A stretch of 64,000 nucleotides of DNA from Spizellomyces sp. 'palustris' (lineage: Eukaryota > Chytridiomycota > Chytridiomycetes > Spizellomycetales > Spizellomycetaceae), in the NCBI GenBank assembly GCA_006535965.1, contig QEAR01000007.1:363726-427725 (forward strand), given 5' to 3'. The first letter of the stretch is position 1; each line of letters begins with the position of its first letter. The notes under the pieces were generated by a model. It ran no database searches. It saw only the letters and a program-made list of their open reading frames with translations, and was not told the DNA's origin. Below, one piece after another: positions 10,632-22,006 of the stretch. The position numbers and the translations under genes were made by a program.

Positions 10632-12609
10632 ATGTCAGAACAAGCCGAGATTGACGATTGCGGTGAGGAAATTCGCACGTTCGATTGGGTAAACGCATGT
10701 CCCTTTTATCTCACTCCTGTTTTGGCACTTTATCGCAGCAATATGTCTGCTTCCATTGGTACCAGACGACGATGGTCTCATGGACGAGCTTGGACAACTG
10801 GATTGCCCAACTTCTGTGCACACATACCATTTGGAATGTCTTATGCGTTGGAGCGACGTTACAAACACATGTCCAAAAGACAGGTCTCTTTTTCGAAGTA
10901 TACGAGTAGTCGAAAGAATTCAAGGGGGTCCAAAAAATACCATACGAGTGGTCAACGTGGAGGATAAGGTGCAAGGAGTTGCGACACACCTTCAGGAATC
11001 CGTTCCTGATGACAATGATGTGTGCCAGTGCATGATATGTGGACATACTGATCGAGAGGATGTCATGCTGGTAATTTGTGCCATGCGCTGGCGACCTGCG
11101 ATAGTCTTGACGCTAATGTTTATATCTCAAGCTCTGCGATCTATGTGATTCGGTATGATAATCAGCATTGTCTGAACAAAGACTACGCCAGAAACTAATG
11201 TCCTTGCTGGTGTACGGTAGGGATGGCATATGGACTGCTTGGGTATTACCGAGTTCCCCGAAGGCGATTGGTATTGTCCTCAATGCCACCCGGAAGGGAC
11301 CAGCACGACACAATCTTCTACATCAACAAGCACTACTCCCACTAGAAGACTAGTGCGGCGACGCACAGTATCTACCATACCACGATCGGCACCAGAACGC
11401 TTACCCACACACAGACCACCGAGGTCAGTGGCAGATCCGGCATCCACATTCACTCCTCAAGGTCGAACCCGAACACGCCTTATCAACGTCCTTCGCCGTG
11501 AGATGCAAGAATCGTACCGTAGAAGACATGGCTTTTCCGGGACGACAGAAGGTCGATCAGGACATACAAATTATTTCACACCCTCGGGTAGTCTGCGTGA
11601 TATTCCACCATGGCTTGCTACTGAATTGAATCCTCTTTCTGAACCAAACTGGGCTTCCTTCAATCCACCGCCTGTTACCCGCCAATCAAAGCGATCTGCA
11701 GAAACGCCGCACACATCAATAGGAACCGAACCTGATCTGATGCGTACCGTATGGAAGCAATTCGAAAAGGCAAGAAAGATTGCCAGTTCTGCCACTGCAC
11801 CTTTGCCTAAACGACAGAAAGTTAGCCGGCAAGATAGCGACTCCGCGTCACCACCTGGGAGTTCAACATCGCATGGACACACACCTTCCCATAGTACAGC
11901 TCAACGGTCAGATTCCCATTGTAATTCGCCTCGTCACATATCGTCAGAGGGAGGCATAGTCCCAGAGAATAAGCCATGGAACAATGGGTCAAATGGCATT
12001 GAACGAAATATGTCTAATGTCCGCCCGAGAAAGCAACAAGGAAAGGTCCCCTCCCTGTTGCTGTCAAGAGAAGAGGATCAGTTACCGCCTATACAGTACC
12101 GTTCAAATCGCACCAGCGTTGAACCTGCTCCGTCCGATTTTTCATTTCTGGAGAGACCGCGTGGAGCCCTTCCTTCATTTAAGTCTAAGAAGCGGACGGA
12201 GGCAGGAAAGGCTACCCAAGAGGAGGGCTCTGGTCACCATCCAGCTGGCGAAGACAAAGGAAAATCGTCCATTGAGGGTGGAAACGCAGTGCATGACCGG
12301 CCAACTGATGGACGATCTCTTATTGGGCCTTCCAAGTATGCAACCATTGCGCTGGACAAACAGATGATTTTTACATTGGTGAAGACCAAGCTTGACGCGT
12401 ATTGGGACGCCCCTGGAAGAGCTGGCCTAGATAAAACAACCTATAAGGAAATTGGGAGGAAGGTGACACATGAGATCTACGACGAATTGGCGCGGGGCAG
12501 AAAGCAATCTGATGATATGGATTTGACCGCAGCGGAAATGGTGGCGGCCGCTGTTGGGAAGGTGCTGGGTAGCGAACGAGCTTGGCATCGTGCTACCAAC
12601 GGGAATTAG
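10632..12609 (+). CDS. RING + PHD finger protein, PHRF1-like
   Basis: Starts MSEQAEIDDCGEEIRTFDW at 10632. A RING-type finger follows: ICLLPLVPDDDG, then HTYHLECLMRWSD and TCPKDR. About 50 residues on is a PHD finger spread over three exons: CQCMICGHTDREDVMLLCDLCDS (in two pieces), then WHMDCLGITEFP and GDWYCPQCHPEG. This RING-then-PHD order is that of PHRF1/SCAF9, a nuclear E3 ligase linked to RNA polymerase II CTD and chromatin. The remaining C-terminal part to 12609 is basic, Ser/Pro-rich and low-complexity, ending in a helical segment (IFTLVKTKLDAYWDAPG). The splice between the first exon and the RING is unresolved: canonical sites near 10689-10740 do not cleanly restore the first Cys pair. 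Confidence 0.7.
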
Positions 12610-12740
12610 CGCTGGACAAGCGGCTCTTCAGCTTATCTGCAAGCGCGGTTGCTATCTTCATTGAGGGTGTTCCTCCTTGTGAAACATTCACAAGAAATGG
12701 ACCTTCCTGCGCAAAAACCGGTATGCACACATTTGGCAGT
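12593..12740 (-). other. Possible last exon of an unidentified small gene
   Basis: On the minus strand an acceptor (ACTCAG just before 12740) opens a frame of about 48 codons reading LPNVCIPVFAQEGPFLVNVS, then GGTPSMKIATALADKLKSRL, stopping at 12593 inside the end of the opposite PHRF1-like gene. A hydrophobic-then-helical end of this kind resembles small chaperone-type proteins, but upstream exons could not be assembled between here and the EF-hand gene. It may be chance. Confidence 0.22.
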
Positions 12741-12911
12741 CTGAGTCAGTAATTGCGGGCTATCGGTATAAAGATTGATACATTGCATAACTCTAGGAAT
12801 AGTAACAGAAACCTCCACCCGAAAGACATGTAGGTCAATGTCACTGAGATACCCCCTAGCCTCTCCTCCGGCCTTGCAGAAGCGCACAACGGCCCATCCA
12901 AAGAACGAAAG

Positions 12912-13820
12912 CTATTTTGGTGGTGGCATAATAAGAAACTGGTCAATAAAATCGATCATCATTGGCTCTTTCAGTGCCATTAACTTGTACTCCTTGAGAG
13001 ACTGATATGAACAGCAGGTCATTATAAGGTCATGAATTAGGGAACATGCTTCAAAGATCCTCTTACCAAAGAACCATCACCATTGATATCCAAATCCTCG
13101 AAGATCTGATGTACAAGCTCTTTTATCTTCTGTGACTGATCTTCGTTGTAGAAAGCAGAATACTGTGAAAAGAATATGAGATGACGGTAATAGCGACTCC
13201 TGCATTAAGGGTGTCGACCGACCATCTGACTCATAATTTTTATCAGCTCTCGGGGTTCTATTGATCCGCTTTTATCCATATCATATAGTCGAAATGACAC
13301 TGCAAGAGAAGTGGAATTAATCTTCAAAGAAACTTTCCTGTGAACAGTTAGACAACGGATCCATACATTCCATCTTCTCTTCCGGAGTCCCCTTCATAAA
13401 CACACTCAGGCCCTGGATGAACTCGCGGAAGTCGATACGTTCATTACCGTCCAAATCGAAAGCATTAAATAATCGTTCAAGGAAAAGATATTGCGCGCCA
13501 GCCGACCAGCAGCTGACATGTTGCTCTAGAGTCTACGGATAGTTGAAGCGTGGTCAAAAAATTTTGACATCCTCTGTGTTGGCCTAAACCTTGCATACTC
13601 TTTTGAAGTCGTTCTTATTAATGGTATGATTTTCATCCGCAAGTTTCTCAAACTCTGTCTGTAGCTTCCGTATCTCGTTGTGTGTAACTGAATAGGGCGG
13701 TGCGTCAACTACAGGTTCTGCAGCAAAACGAGAAGGTCACTTACAGTGAGAACTATTACTTAGATCCCTAATTTCTTCAGTATCTTCTGCAACCTGAACC
13801 TTGGATTCTGAATGCCCCAT
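12912..13820 (-). CDS. N-myristoylated EF-hand calcium sensor (CBL/NCS/calaxin-like)
   Basis: Exon 1 begins MGHSESKVQVAEDTEEIR at 13820: Gly2 and Ser6 fit an N-myristoylation signal. Later exons read YSVTHNEIRKLQTEFEKLAD, then FNAFDLDGNERIDFREFIQG (EF-hand with a full DxDxNxxIxxxE loop), LYDMDKSGSIEPRELI (second full loop), and DLDINGDGSLTLQEY (third). The chain ends DFIDQFLIMPPPK with stop 12912-12914. An N-terminal EF-hand equivalent seems degenerate, as in NCS proteins. The 'GLSVFMKGTPEEKM' linker resembles EFCAB1/calaxin and plant calcineurin-B-like proteins. It probably acts as a membrane-tethered calcium sensor. The frame remains open past the TAG for about 60 more codons. The exact family is uncertain: calcineurin B homologue, CBL-like or calaxin. 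Confidence 0.75.
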
Positions 13821-14136
13821 GGCTGAAAAGTTTCTAAAAGTCTCGGTCCCAGCACGAGGAAGATGACAGACGATAAAGAGAGGCTCTTCGCAAAACGACG
13901 AGATATGCAGGAATCTAACTGGAATGCGGGACGCAATAAGCACTTTAAAGACGTTCTGCGACCAAAATCCACGGATAAATACACTCAAGATTACATGGTT
14001 TGTTGACACCCAACGGTTGGTAGTAGACAGTTTCGGCCCTTGGGATATGATTATGTAATACACGTTCGATGGAGAAAGCATGTGAGTCAACCAACAGCGT
14101 TTCCAGATCACTTGGAAGCCTAATGGTTTTCCGATA
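13821..14136. promoter_or_regulatory. Shared divergent promoter, EF-hand gene / MLH1
   Basis: About 316 bp between opposed ATG codons. Minus-strand open frames cross it but have no family features. No TATA box or full palindrome was recognised. Confidence 0.35.
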
Positions 14137-17100
14137 ATGGCGAGAAACGATGACCGAGCCGCATGCCCAGTAGCGCACATTAAGCGCTTGGACGAAAACG
14201 TAGTAAATCGGATAGCTGCTGGAGAGGTACGACTACGGCTTAGTGTCTTAAGATTGCCCGATAGAGCAGGATTTCTTGCCTCCATGCTTGCGGTCTAACG
14301 CTAACGATGCAGTATGTGACCACTCATAGATCATCCATCGACCTTCGAATGCTTTGAAGGAAATGATGGAAAACTCTCTGGATGCTCAAGCGACCTCCAT
14401 TCAAATCACTGTGAAGGATGGAGGGCTGAAACTTTTGCAAGTACGTTACTCTCACGATAGAACATCCTTCAAGCAACTCCTGAATAAATGCCTCCTTAAG
14501 ATTCAGGATAATGGTGTTGGAATACGCAAAGAAGATCTGTCCATGGTGTGCGAACGTTTCGCTACATCTAAATTGGAGCGCTACGAAGATCTCAGCAACA
14601 TAGCGACGTACGGGTTCCGCGGCGAGGCACTTGCTAGTATCAGCCATGTTGCCCATGTCACTGTAACTACCAAAACGAATCACTCACCTTGCGCATGGAG
14701 GTATGTGCGTGTGTGTGATTACCGCACGCGGGAGGCGTGCGGTAATCGTTCAACAAGCTCTAATTGAATTCATCTTCAGAGCTTGCTATTCAGATGGGAA
14801 ACCGGTCCCGGGCAAACCAGGGACCAGTGCTGATCCAAAACCATGCGCTGGCAACCAAGGCACCCAGATAGTGGTACAGTCATGCCGCTTGAAGTAGAGA
14901 GCTAATCATGGGATAGTGAATTTCTCACAACGTCCTTTTGTGGTAAGGTAGAAGATCTCTTTTATAACGTACCCACCCGGCGAAAGGCACTGAAGAGCTC
15001 CAGTGAGGAGTATAACCGAATACTGGATATCGTCCACAAATACGCGATACATAACAGTCATGTCAGTTTTACTTGTAAAAAGGTAGATTTGTTACGACAT
15101 ACGATGAGCATTGTTTAGCAGGCAACTAAATCTACATTTAACTAGCAAGGGGCTAATACGGCGGACATACACACCCCATCTTCGGCCAAGACTTTGGATA
15201 ATATACGCTACGTGTTTGGTGCCACTATCGCCAAGGAACTGCTAGAAATGGAGCATACTGATTCCCGGTGGGACTTCAAGCTTGAAGGGCTTGTGTCCAA
15301 TGCCAACTTTAGCACCAAAAAAATGATTTTTTTGTTGTTCATAAATCGTAAGTCCAAACGCCTCAATGTGCTCCGTATTTAGAGATACGATGATGGAAAC
15401 CTGATCCTTTTGCTCATCATTAATCAGACAGGTCCGTCGACAGCTCAAATCTAAAGCGTGCTCTGGAAGCAGTATATGCCGAATATCTACCGAGAGGCAC
15501 ACATCCTTTTGTCTATCTCAGCCTGGAGATCAAGCCAGAAAACGTGGATGTTAATGTGCATCCAACCAAGCGTGAGGCACGTCCTCAGCATACGAAGCGT
15601 TGTGACTACGAGAAAGTGGTTTAACAGTCGAAATAATAGGTCCATTTTTTGAATGAAGACAAGATCATTCAGACCGTGTGCGAAGCGTTACAGTCACGAT
15701 TGGCAGACGCAAATCAATCTCGCACCTTTTATACACAGGTTTTTGTCCTTTCCTTCAGTGTGATACAAATCGGAATATATAATGCCTTGTTCATCATACC
15801 AATAATAGACTTTCCTCCCGGGCGCACCCCCCATATCGACCATTCCCGGTCCTGGGAGCAATAAAGCAAGTATGTTAACAATGATGGCATCTCACATTGC
15901 CTGCTCTCTTTCTCAATGATAGTGTTTCGCAATGTATAGCAAAAGCCCCGGAGCATAAACTCGTACGAACCGACAGCCGCACAAGAACGCTGGATGCCTT
16001 CATTACGCATCTAACCGCTCCTACATCAATACCCCCAGATGAAATCTATCAGCCGGAAGATGCAGAATACGCAACGCGGGTGGAGGAGTCGTCGCGAAAG
16101 CGACTCAAGATTCTTGATCATCTAAACCAAGATACGCAGATTTCCACAATAACAACAGTGGAGGAGCGAACTACCACACCAGTTGACGAAGGAGAAGGGA
16201 ATGGGAATGTTGTACACCCTGACGAAACGTCCAGATCCAACCTAGTACCCCATAAAATTATGCATAAAGGGCGTACCGTAGAGGTTCGATTGACAAGTGT
16301 ACTTGAACTGCGAGATGAAGTCTTGCAGTTGTGTCACCGAGGTACATTATCATTTCGGAGTAATATTTAAATCTGGCATTCAGTTCTCACGATTTCGGTA
16401 GGGCTGACAGATGTTTTCGCTGAACACACGTTCGTCGGATTGGTCGATGATGTGCTCGCCATCATCCAGCATCAAACCAAGCTATATCTAGTCGACTATC
16501 AAAATCTAAGGTATACAGCGGTGCCGTCAAGTTATACAATCCTCCTTGAGCAACATTATATATCGTTCTTTATTAGTCAGGAGCTCTTCTATCAATTGGC
16601 TCTCCAGGGTTTCTCGAATTTCGGCTTTATCCATCTTTCGCATCCAGCATCCATATATGACCTTGTAATGATCGCTCTTGAAGCTGAGGATACCAGTGCA
16701 TGGCCTAATGACATGATGTCCAAGGAGGAAATAGCGCAGGTGAGACATAGTTTCTGTGGTCGGCTATCCTTCGCTCCCCTGACGCGCCTCCATCATGAAA
16801 GGAGTGCAGAAAGATATTGGTCGAGCGGCGCGACATGTTGCTGGAATATTTTGCGTTCCATATCAGTGAGGCGGGAGAGATTCTCAGCTTGCCTGTCCTC
16901 CTTCGTGGCTATGTCCCCAATGTGGACAAATTGCCGTTATTCCTACTACGAATCGGGAGTGAAGTTGATTGGGATGCTGAAAAGGCTTGTTTCGACGGGT
17001 TTTCTCGAGAGTTAGGTCTCCTTTACGCTCTAGAGCCTTCAATACCGCTCGAGCCATCCAGCGGTTGGCATGATGGAGACGAACAAGGGCATCACAATTC

Positions 17101-17323
17101 CGTTCCCATGATTATTGGCTTGGCCGATAGGAATAAGAGTTCCCAAGTAGACAGCAGTAAACAAGCGAACGAGGCTATGGCAGCTTACCACTGGGTAGTG
17201 CAACACGTAGTGTTTCCGGCCCTAAAGGAACATTTCGTAGCGCCCCAGGCCATGGCCGGGGATGGCACTATAGTCCAGCTGGCAAATTTGCCAGACTTGT
17301 ATAGAGTCTTCGAAAGATGCTAG
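14137..17323 (+). CDS. MLH1: DNA mismatch repair protein MLH1
   Basis: The start at 14137 ([14 protein letters not shown]) leads into [16 protein letters not shown], spliced to [23 protein letters not shown] ATPase motifs are intact: the catalytic Glu and Mg-binding Asn in motif [12 protein letters not shown] in motif II and [17 protein letters not shown] in motif III. Further exons give [37 protein letters not shown] and [15 protein letters not shown]. The linker is acidic and Ser/Thr-rich. The C-terminal dimerisation domain ends [14 protein letters not shown], the MLH1-specific FERC terminus that in yeast completes the MutL-alpha endonuclease site of its partner PMS1. About 12 short introns interrupt it; one carries a perfect hairpin. 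By family it acts in post-replicative mismatch repair and meiotic crossover resolution. It is divergent from the EF-hand gene. Confidence 0.95.
14717..14747. repeat. Perfect inverted repeat inside an MLH1 intron
   Basis: The arms GATTACCGCACGC (14717-14729) and GCGTGCGGTAATC (14735-14747) are exact reverse complements over 13 bp with a 5-nt spacer. The intron begins with the GTATGT donor at 14701, so the hairpin starts 16 nt into it. No further copy was noticed in the window. Confidence 0.9.
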
Positions 17324-17391
17324 TGGCACCCGAATTCCTTGTGCCCATGATATGCCCTTCGTATATTTAATGTTAAATAGTTACATAGCAA

Positions 17392-18256
17392 TCAATCGGT
17401 AGTATTCGGGTCCGACCCTTGTCTCTTTGGTTCACTGGCGTTGATATCACTCGACAGGGGCTTCACTTCTTCTGCGCCTAGCGCATAGAGCTGACTCGTT
17501 CGGATAAGATTCACGTAGTATCGCTGAAGAATGTCAACTGAACAAGAGAGTCTCCATCCAATGAGACCGCAGAATTCCAATTCCATCAAGTTCAGCTCTT
17601 GAAGTGATATGCCGCCCACCTAACAAGGAGCAAATACAAAGTGAGCATGGGCTGAGACATGCAAGTGAAAGTTGATTCGCACCTTCGCATAGTATGTATT
17701 AGTGCAATATATGTCAGAAGTCGCTTTACTTCCCACCGCAACAGCGGCAATTACGAATCTAGCAAACAAACATCGAAGATTAATAGGCCTCCATCAACAG
17801 AGAGAAGGACGTACTCCAATATTAACCCACCTATGTACAGTTAAACTGGATATTGTAAAAGTGCGATGTACCTCGCACACACGGTCAATATAAACTAAAA
17901 GGAGGAGGAGAACTGATGGTTCGAGTCCTGCAAATTTGAGAATCCGGCGCAGGTAGTCTTCCAACTTGATCCTGAAATTTGCATTGAACAAAAGCAGACG
18001 TTAGGAAACACTACGACCATCGTCTTGCCCGGGCCTCCTTTCTTTGCAAAACTGACCCTGGTGGAGCCCGAGAATGAAAGCGCGTTATGCTTGCTGATGT
18101 CAGTGGTATCCGATCATTATGAGCTATCAATCTATTCATCATTCCGGTAACCAGATTGAAAATAACTTCGGTTTCGCAGAGGTGGAACAATGGCGGGACC
18201 TGTATGCGCTCAGGCACATCTGAGCTGCTTGGCCCTTCCGCTCCGCCTCCCCGCAT
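17392..18256 (-). CDS. PHO80/PCL-type cyclin
   Basis: Starts MRGGGAEGPSSSDVPERIQ at 18256. Exons then give CETEVIFNLVTGMMNRLI, ISVEDYLRRILK-like KLEDYLRRILKFAG, LLLLLVYIDRVCEVH, SSLTVHRFARFVIAAVAVGS, KATSDIYCTNTYYAK and VGGISLQELNLMELEFCGLI, then WRLSCSVDILQRYYVNLI. That is the Pho80/Pcl cyclin box in full order, with the Tyr-Ala-Lys-Val-Gly-Gly-Ile/Val hallmark. In yeast such cyclins pair with the kinase Pho85 and control phosphate starvation signalling or glycogen metabolism and polarity. Its CDK partner is not in the window. It is convergent with MLH1, with 68 bp between stops. Whether it is Pho80 itself or another PCL cannot be told from the box alone. Confidence 0.88.
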
Positions 18257-18897
18257 AGCGTTGACTGCTCTCGTTCGTACCGGCGGTAGCGGCCCTTATT
18301 TCCAGATAGCGACGATTTTTGAATAACCAGACCAGAAGCTTTGTCAAGCGGATACAGGAGATGCCTCTCCCTCTCTGGCGGGGCAGCTTAAACCCCACCG
18401 AACGCTCGCTACCGTAAGACTTGTTTCTATGACGGGTATTGGCAAGATGAATATACGACTTGTCCGTGCTTGTAGGGCTCAACTAGTGGTTCACTAACAG
18501 CAACAGAGCGTATTCCACGGACAAGGTGAAGCGGGCAGGACATATCCAACTTCTCAATTGCCGTGCAGAGAAGTGGAGATCAAGATCGTTTGGCAAAAAA
18601 ATAAAGTGTGTCCCCCCCCTCAAGCTTTGCGCACAGGTGTCGCAATGGCTTAGTCACCTAAAAATAGTATAATGAGTCCTTGTCCTTACCTTCTCGAAGC
18701 CAGGCCCCCTATTTTTTTCTAAACTCATCCCGGGGGGCATTTTCAGAACCCCCAATATCCCCCCCCAAAAATAACCAACGATACCCCGCAAAGGAACATA
18801 TCCCCATAGGTGAAAACTTCCGACAGCCGTCCCGTCTTTTTCTTTTCACGGAACAAAGGAAACGTATCAGCAAGCTGGGTAACAACATATCTTCAAA
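18257..18897. promoter_or_regulatory. Intergenic promoter region, cyclin / APSES factor
   Basis: A 640 bp gap, one of the longest here, between two opposed starts. It holds several homopolymer C tracts (near 18612 and 18763) and A-rich stretches close to the APSES start, an arrangement common near fungal start sites. Its open frames lack family features. No APSES target box (ACGCGT) was seen. Confidence 0.35.
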
Positions 18898-20611
18898 ATG
18901 GACGGGGACATTGCCGAGCAAGTACAGACGTTTGCTGACTTGTGCAATGAGGCCTTTGGAACCCGGACAATTGAGGGAGGTTTAGAATTTGTGAGCCCCG
19001 GCGGCGAGGATACCTGGAAAGACGCCTCTTCCTTGGACCAGCAACTCAACTGTGGGCAGCTCGCAAGCCCCAAATACTTGGACTGTCCTTCTCACCCAAA
19101 CACGGATATTATCTCAACCAACACAGCAAACTCTCCTGAATTACCTTGGAATTTAGTAGCGCCGTCCGCCGAACAGGGCTGCTCCCATCTACCCCTCAAC
19201 AATGCCATGCACATGGGTACCAACATATCGACCGTGTCAGTACCCAGCATCGTGAGCTTTGATTCCACCTTGACACAAAATGTACCTGCAGCTGTCCCCA
19301 CTCAAATCTCCGTATGTTTCCGCAGCTCGAGCATGCCTTGCAATAAGCACACAAACTTACCAGCACATTCCGTGCACATTAAATAGGGAGTACCTCGGCT
19401 ATTCAGACGGCATTCAGATTATGGTTTCTATTCTTCTTCGCATGTATCTATGCGGCAAACTGCAGCACCATGGACCGCACCGGACCATATGTCCACACGG
19501 AATGCAGTGCCGCTGCCGGTCACTCCCACGCACTTTCAACTACCAGCGTCATTCCAACTGTCCACACATAAAATGATGATGAAGAGGTTAAAGGTTTCTC
19601 AATCTCGGAACGCATTTGCAGGAAAACCATATGAAAAGCGGCCAACAAAGACATCGGTTGAGGGCGGCAGCCAAAATGGCAGAAGACGCATGTCGACCGG
19701 CTCAGCAATCTTGGGTACCAGTCGGTATAATGATTATCAGGCTTTCCAGATATGCGTTAATGGCACACCTGTGATGAGGCGGAAGAGTGACGGGTAGGTT
19801 TGCGTACAGTACTCTTGTTCGACATTAGGCAAGCCGTATCTGATTAGGGCCAACTTTCCATTTAAAGTTGGATCAATCTGACCCGTAAGCTGGATTTCGT
19901 GCAATCAATTGTCTCAGTTCTTCCTCAGGACTCCACCTGCTAATTATAACCCATAATTCCAAAGATATTTGCAAAGCGGCTGGCATGCCAAAGGGACATC
20001 GGAGCAGGATTCTTTCCAAAGAACTACGGTATGGGTGTGAGCACGAAAAAGTCCAGGGTGGGGCTGCGAGCTTCCAAGGAACATGGTAAGGGTCGGGGAG
20101 CCGTATAGCCAGCATTTAAATATTTCCGTTCTGAAGCAAAACTCGGGCCAACAGGGTTCCCGCCGATCACGCAAAATATTTTGCTATCAAAAATGGCATC
20201 TATGAACAAGTCCAAGCGCTCTTTGCCCATGATGATGCAGAGTTTAGCAACATGGCGCCTCCCCAGCGTCCCAGGCCCGTGGAAAAGCAGCTCCCAATGT
20301 TAACACCGGCAGATTCACTACCTCGTACTCCAGGAAACCCAAAGGTTGCCAACTTTGTGGAGCATGCGATGTCGCAAATGCCGACTATGAATTATCCATG
20401 TGGATCCCATCTCGCATCCCATCTCGCATACCCGCAAGAAGATGAAGTTGGGACTGGCCATTCAAAAGTTGTCATTCCAACACCCGATGCAGAAAGCGTC
20501 ACCAAATTCCTAAACAGGTGAGCATAGCTACTGGTTGTTAATCTCACTTGAGCTATGCAAGGTTAACCCATTTTCTCTAGCGCCCATCCTCTCGTCATCA
20601 ACGCTGTGTGA
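18898..20611 (+). CDS. APSES/KilA-N transcription factor (Mbp1/Swi4/StuA superfamily)
   Basis: Exon 1 (18898..19311, 138 codons) is an acidic, Ser/Thr-rich leader starting MDGDIAEQVQTFADLCNEAF. After one or more unresolved exons comes the APSES DNA-binding domain in pieces: FQICVNGTPVMRRKSDG (to about 19795), then SKDICKAAGMPKGHRSRILS and KVQGGAASFQGTW, spliced to VPADHAKYFAIKNGIYEQVQ. The VNGxPVMRRKSD, AAGxxK and VQGGxxxFQGTWVP motifs match Mbp1/Swi4. The tail is short, ending FLNSAHPLVINAV with stop 20609-20611, and no ankyrin repeats follow, unlike Mbp1 and Swi4. APSES factors are fungal regulators of the G1/S transition and of morphogenesis. The middle exon chain between 19312 and about 19470 is uncertain. 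Confidence 0.78.
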
Positions 20612-20863
20612 TGCAGTTTTCGTTTTTATTTTATTTTTTTGGTTCATGTGATGAAAGTTATCATGTCATCGCTGGCTTTAAAAAGGTCGAGCGAAACTTT
20701 TTTCCCCAAAAATTTACCTTGTACCATGACTGTGCCACTTACGAGTGTCAAGGCTTTGCGCTGCTGTGCTTTCTTTTAGAGATCAGCTCTCCCATTTCCT
20801 TCTTGACATCTCTCCATTTCTGCTTTCAACAGTGGGGAGTAGGCCCAGATACTTAAGATTGCA
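20612..20863. promoter_or_regulatory. Intergenic gap, T-rich
   Basis: About 250 bp separate the APSES stop from the PH-domain start. It is T/pyrimidine-rich, a common look for fungal promoters. Nothing else is recognised. Confidence 0.3.
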
Positions 20864-21879
20864 ATGGTTACGGCATATCACCGGTGCATTCTAAAGGCAG
20901 GAGTCCTGTCGCAGAAGCGGTCGGCGCTTCCACCGCTCAAGAGATACGTTATCCTGTGTGCACCGCTTTCTGTTCCGGACATTCAAGAGGTCTTTGCGGC
21001 AGTGTTCAAGACCGACCCTGCAACAGGCCTGGAAGTCAAGACGGTCCCGTGGCTTGGCAACGTTGCGTGCGCTGCAGTTCGAGGTACGTGGAACCTGTCG
21101 TTTAACGTTTGACATGATAGAACCATTCCGCATGAAAACAAAAGAGTCAGATACTCATTGTGTTTTTTGCTTTAGGCACACCATTGTTGATTATCATGTC
21201 ATCGGAACACTCAACGAGCTCACCCACTTTTATTCACTTTTCGGACATTCGAGGCATGTCGGATGAGTCGCAACTACGCTCAGCTTGTAATTTTGCTGTT
21301 CATATTGACGTGAAACCGTATGACTACCGATTTGCCGCCACTTCGTCCACTGAATATCAAGAGTGGAATGAAGCTTTTGGAAAAGCCATGAGCATTATGG
21401 CAGAGCGAACAATGGGTGACCTGAGAGATGGTGCCCATAGTCCCAGCATTGATGCTGTCTTTGAATTTGAGCGATTAAATAAAGCAAGTCAGCAGCCTCT
21501 TGTTGACGAGGATGATGACGACAACACTCCCTTGGGTCATGTGGGACGTACTAATACGGCTGTCCGAGCCACATCCCCGCCGTCACCACCCAGCCCACTT
21601 TCGAAGCCGAGACAAAAAACACATGTCCTTCCAGAGAACGTGGCTCCGCCCAGCTCCTCCAGAACTTATGTCTTGGGTCAAGACGTACCTCAATCACCTG
21701 TAAAAGCATCTCCAGTGAGCGCAACGTTTGACACTGCAGATCGTCCCCCTTCGGTGCGCCCGTCATCGAGTTCGACCGCCAAATCGTCAGGCACCCGTAA
21801 TTCTAGTGGATCCAGCAATGGCAGAGTCCCAACTCAGGACGTGGTACCCACTAATGATACTTCTGATATGGAACAGTAA
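20864..21879 (+). CDS. PH-domain protein with disordered Ser/Pro-rich tail
   Basis: Starts MVTAYHRCILKAGVLSQKRS at 20864. The sequence CILKAGVLSQKRSALPPLKR then YVILC is the first strand pair of a pleckstrin-homology fold. After an intron at about 21084-21175 the domain goes on with GTPLLIIMSSEHS, CNFAVHIDVKPYDYRFAAT and EYQEWNEAFGKAM, where the invariant Trp of the last PH helix is present. The 150-residue tail is disordered, rich in Ser, Pro and Asp. The TAA stop overlaps a possible GTAAGC donor, but splicing to the nearest downstream acceptor also gives an immediate stop, so the end barely changes. PH domains commonly bind phosphoinositides; the partner and role of this protein are unknown. 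Confidence 0.6.
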
Positions 21880-22006
21880 GCGCTGGTCGCTTATCTTTTT
21901 AGTTGATTAGTTATAATGTGTGCTGTTTTTTGTAATGGTTAATTTAGTGACGTAATATTACAAATGGATAATGTTTAATTGCAGTTAGAGTCCACTGAAT
22001 CCAGGA

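Noticed and set aside
13737-14285. Minus-strand open frame of 182 codons
   Set aside because: It runs across the MLH1 first exon and the promoter. Its only meaningful part is the EF-hand gene's first exon, which starts at 13820.
17910-17935. GGTTCGAGTCC sequence resembling a tRNA T-arm
   Set aside because: It lies in the cyclin coding exon (minus strand), and no acceptor stem or anticodon arm can be folded around it.
18600-18780. C-homopolymer runs as a possible telomere-like or mobile element signal
   Set aside because: They are isolated tracts without a repeat unit or flanking inverted repeats; ordinary promoter low complexity explains them.
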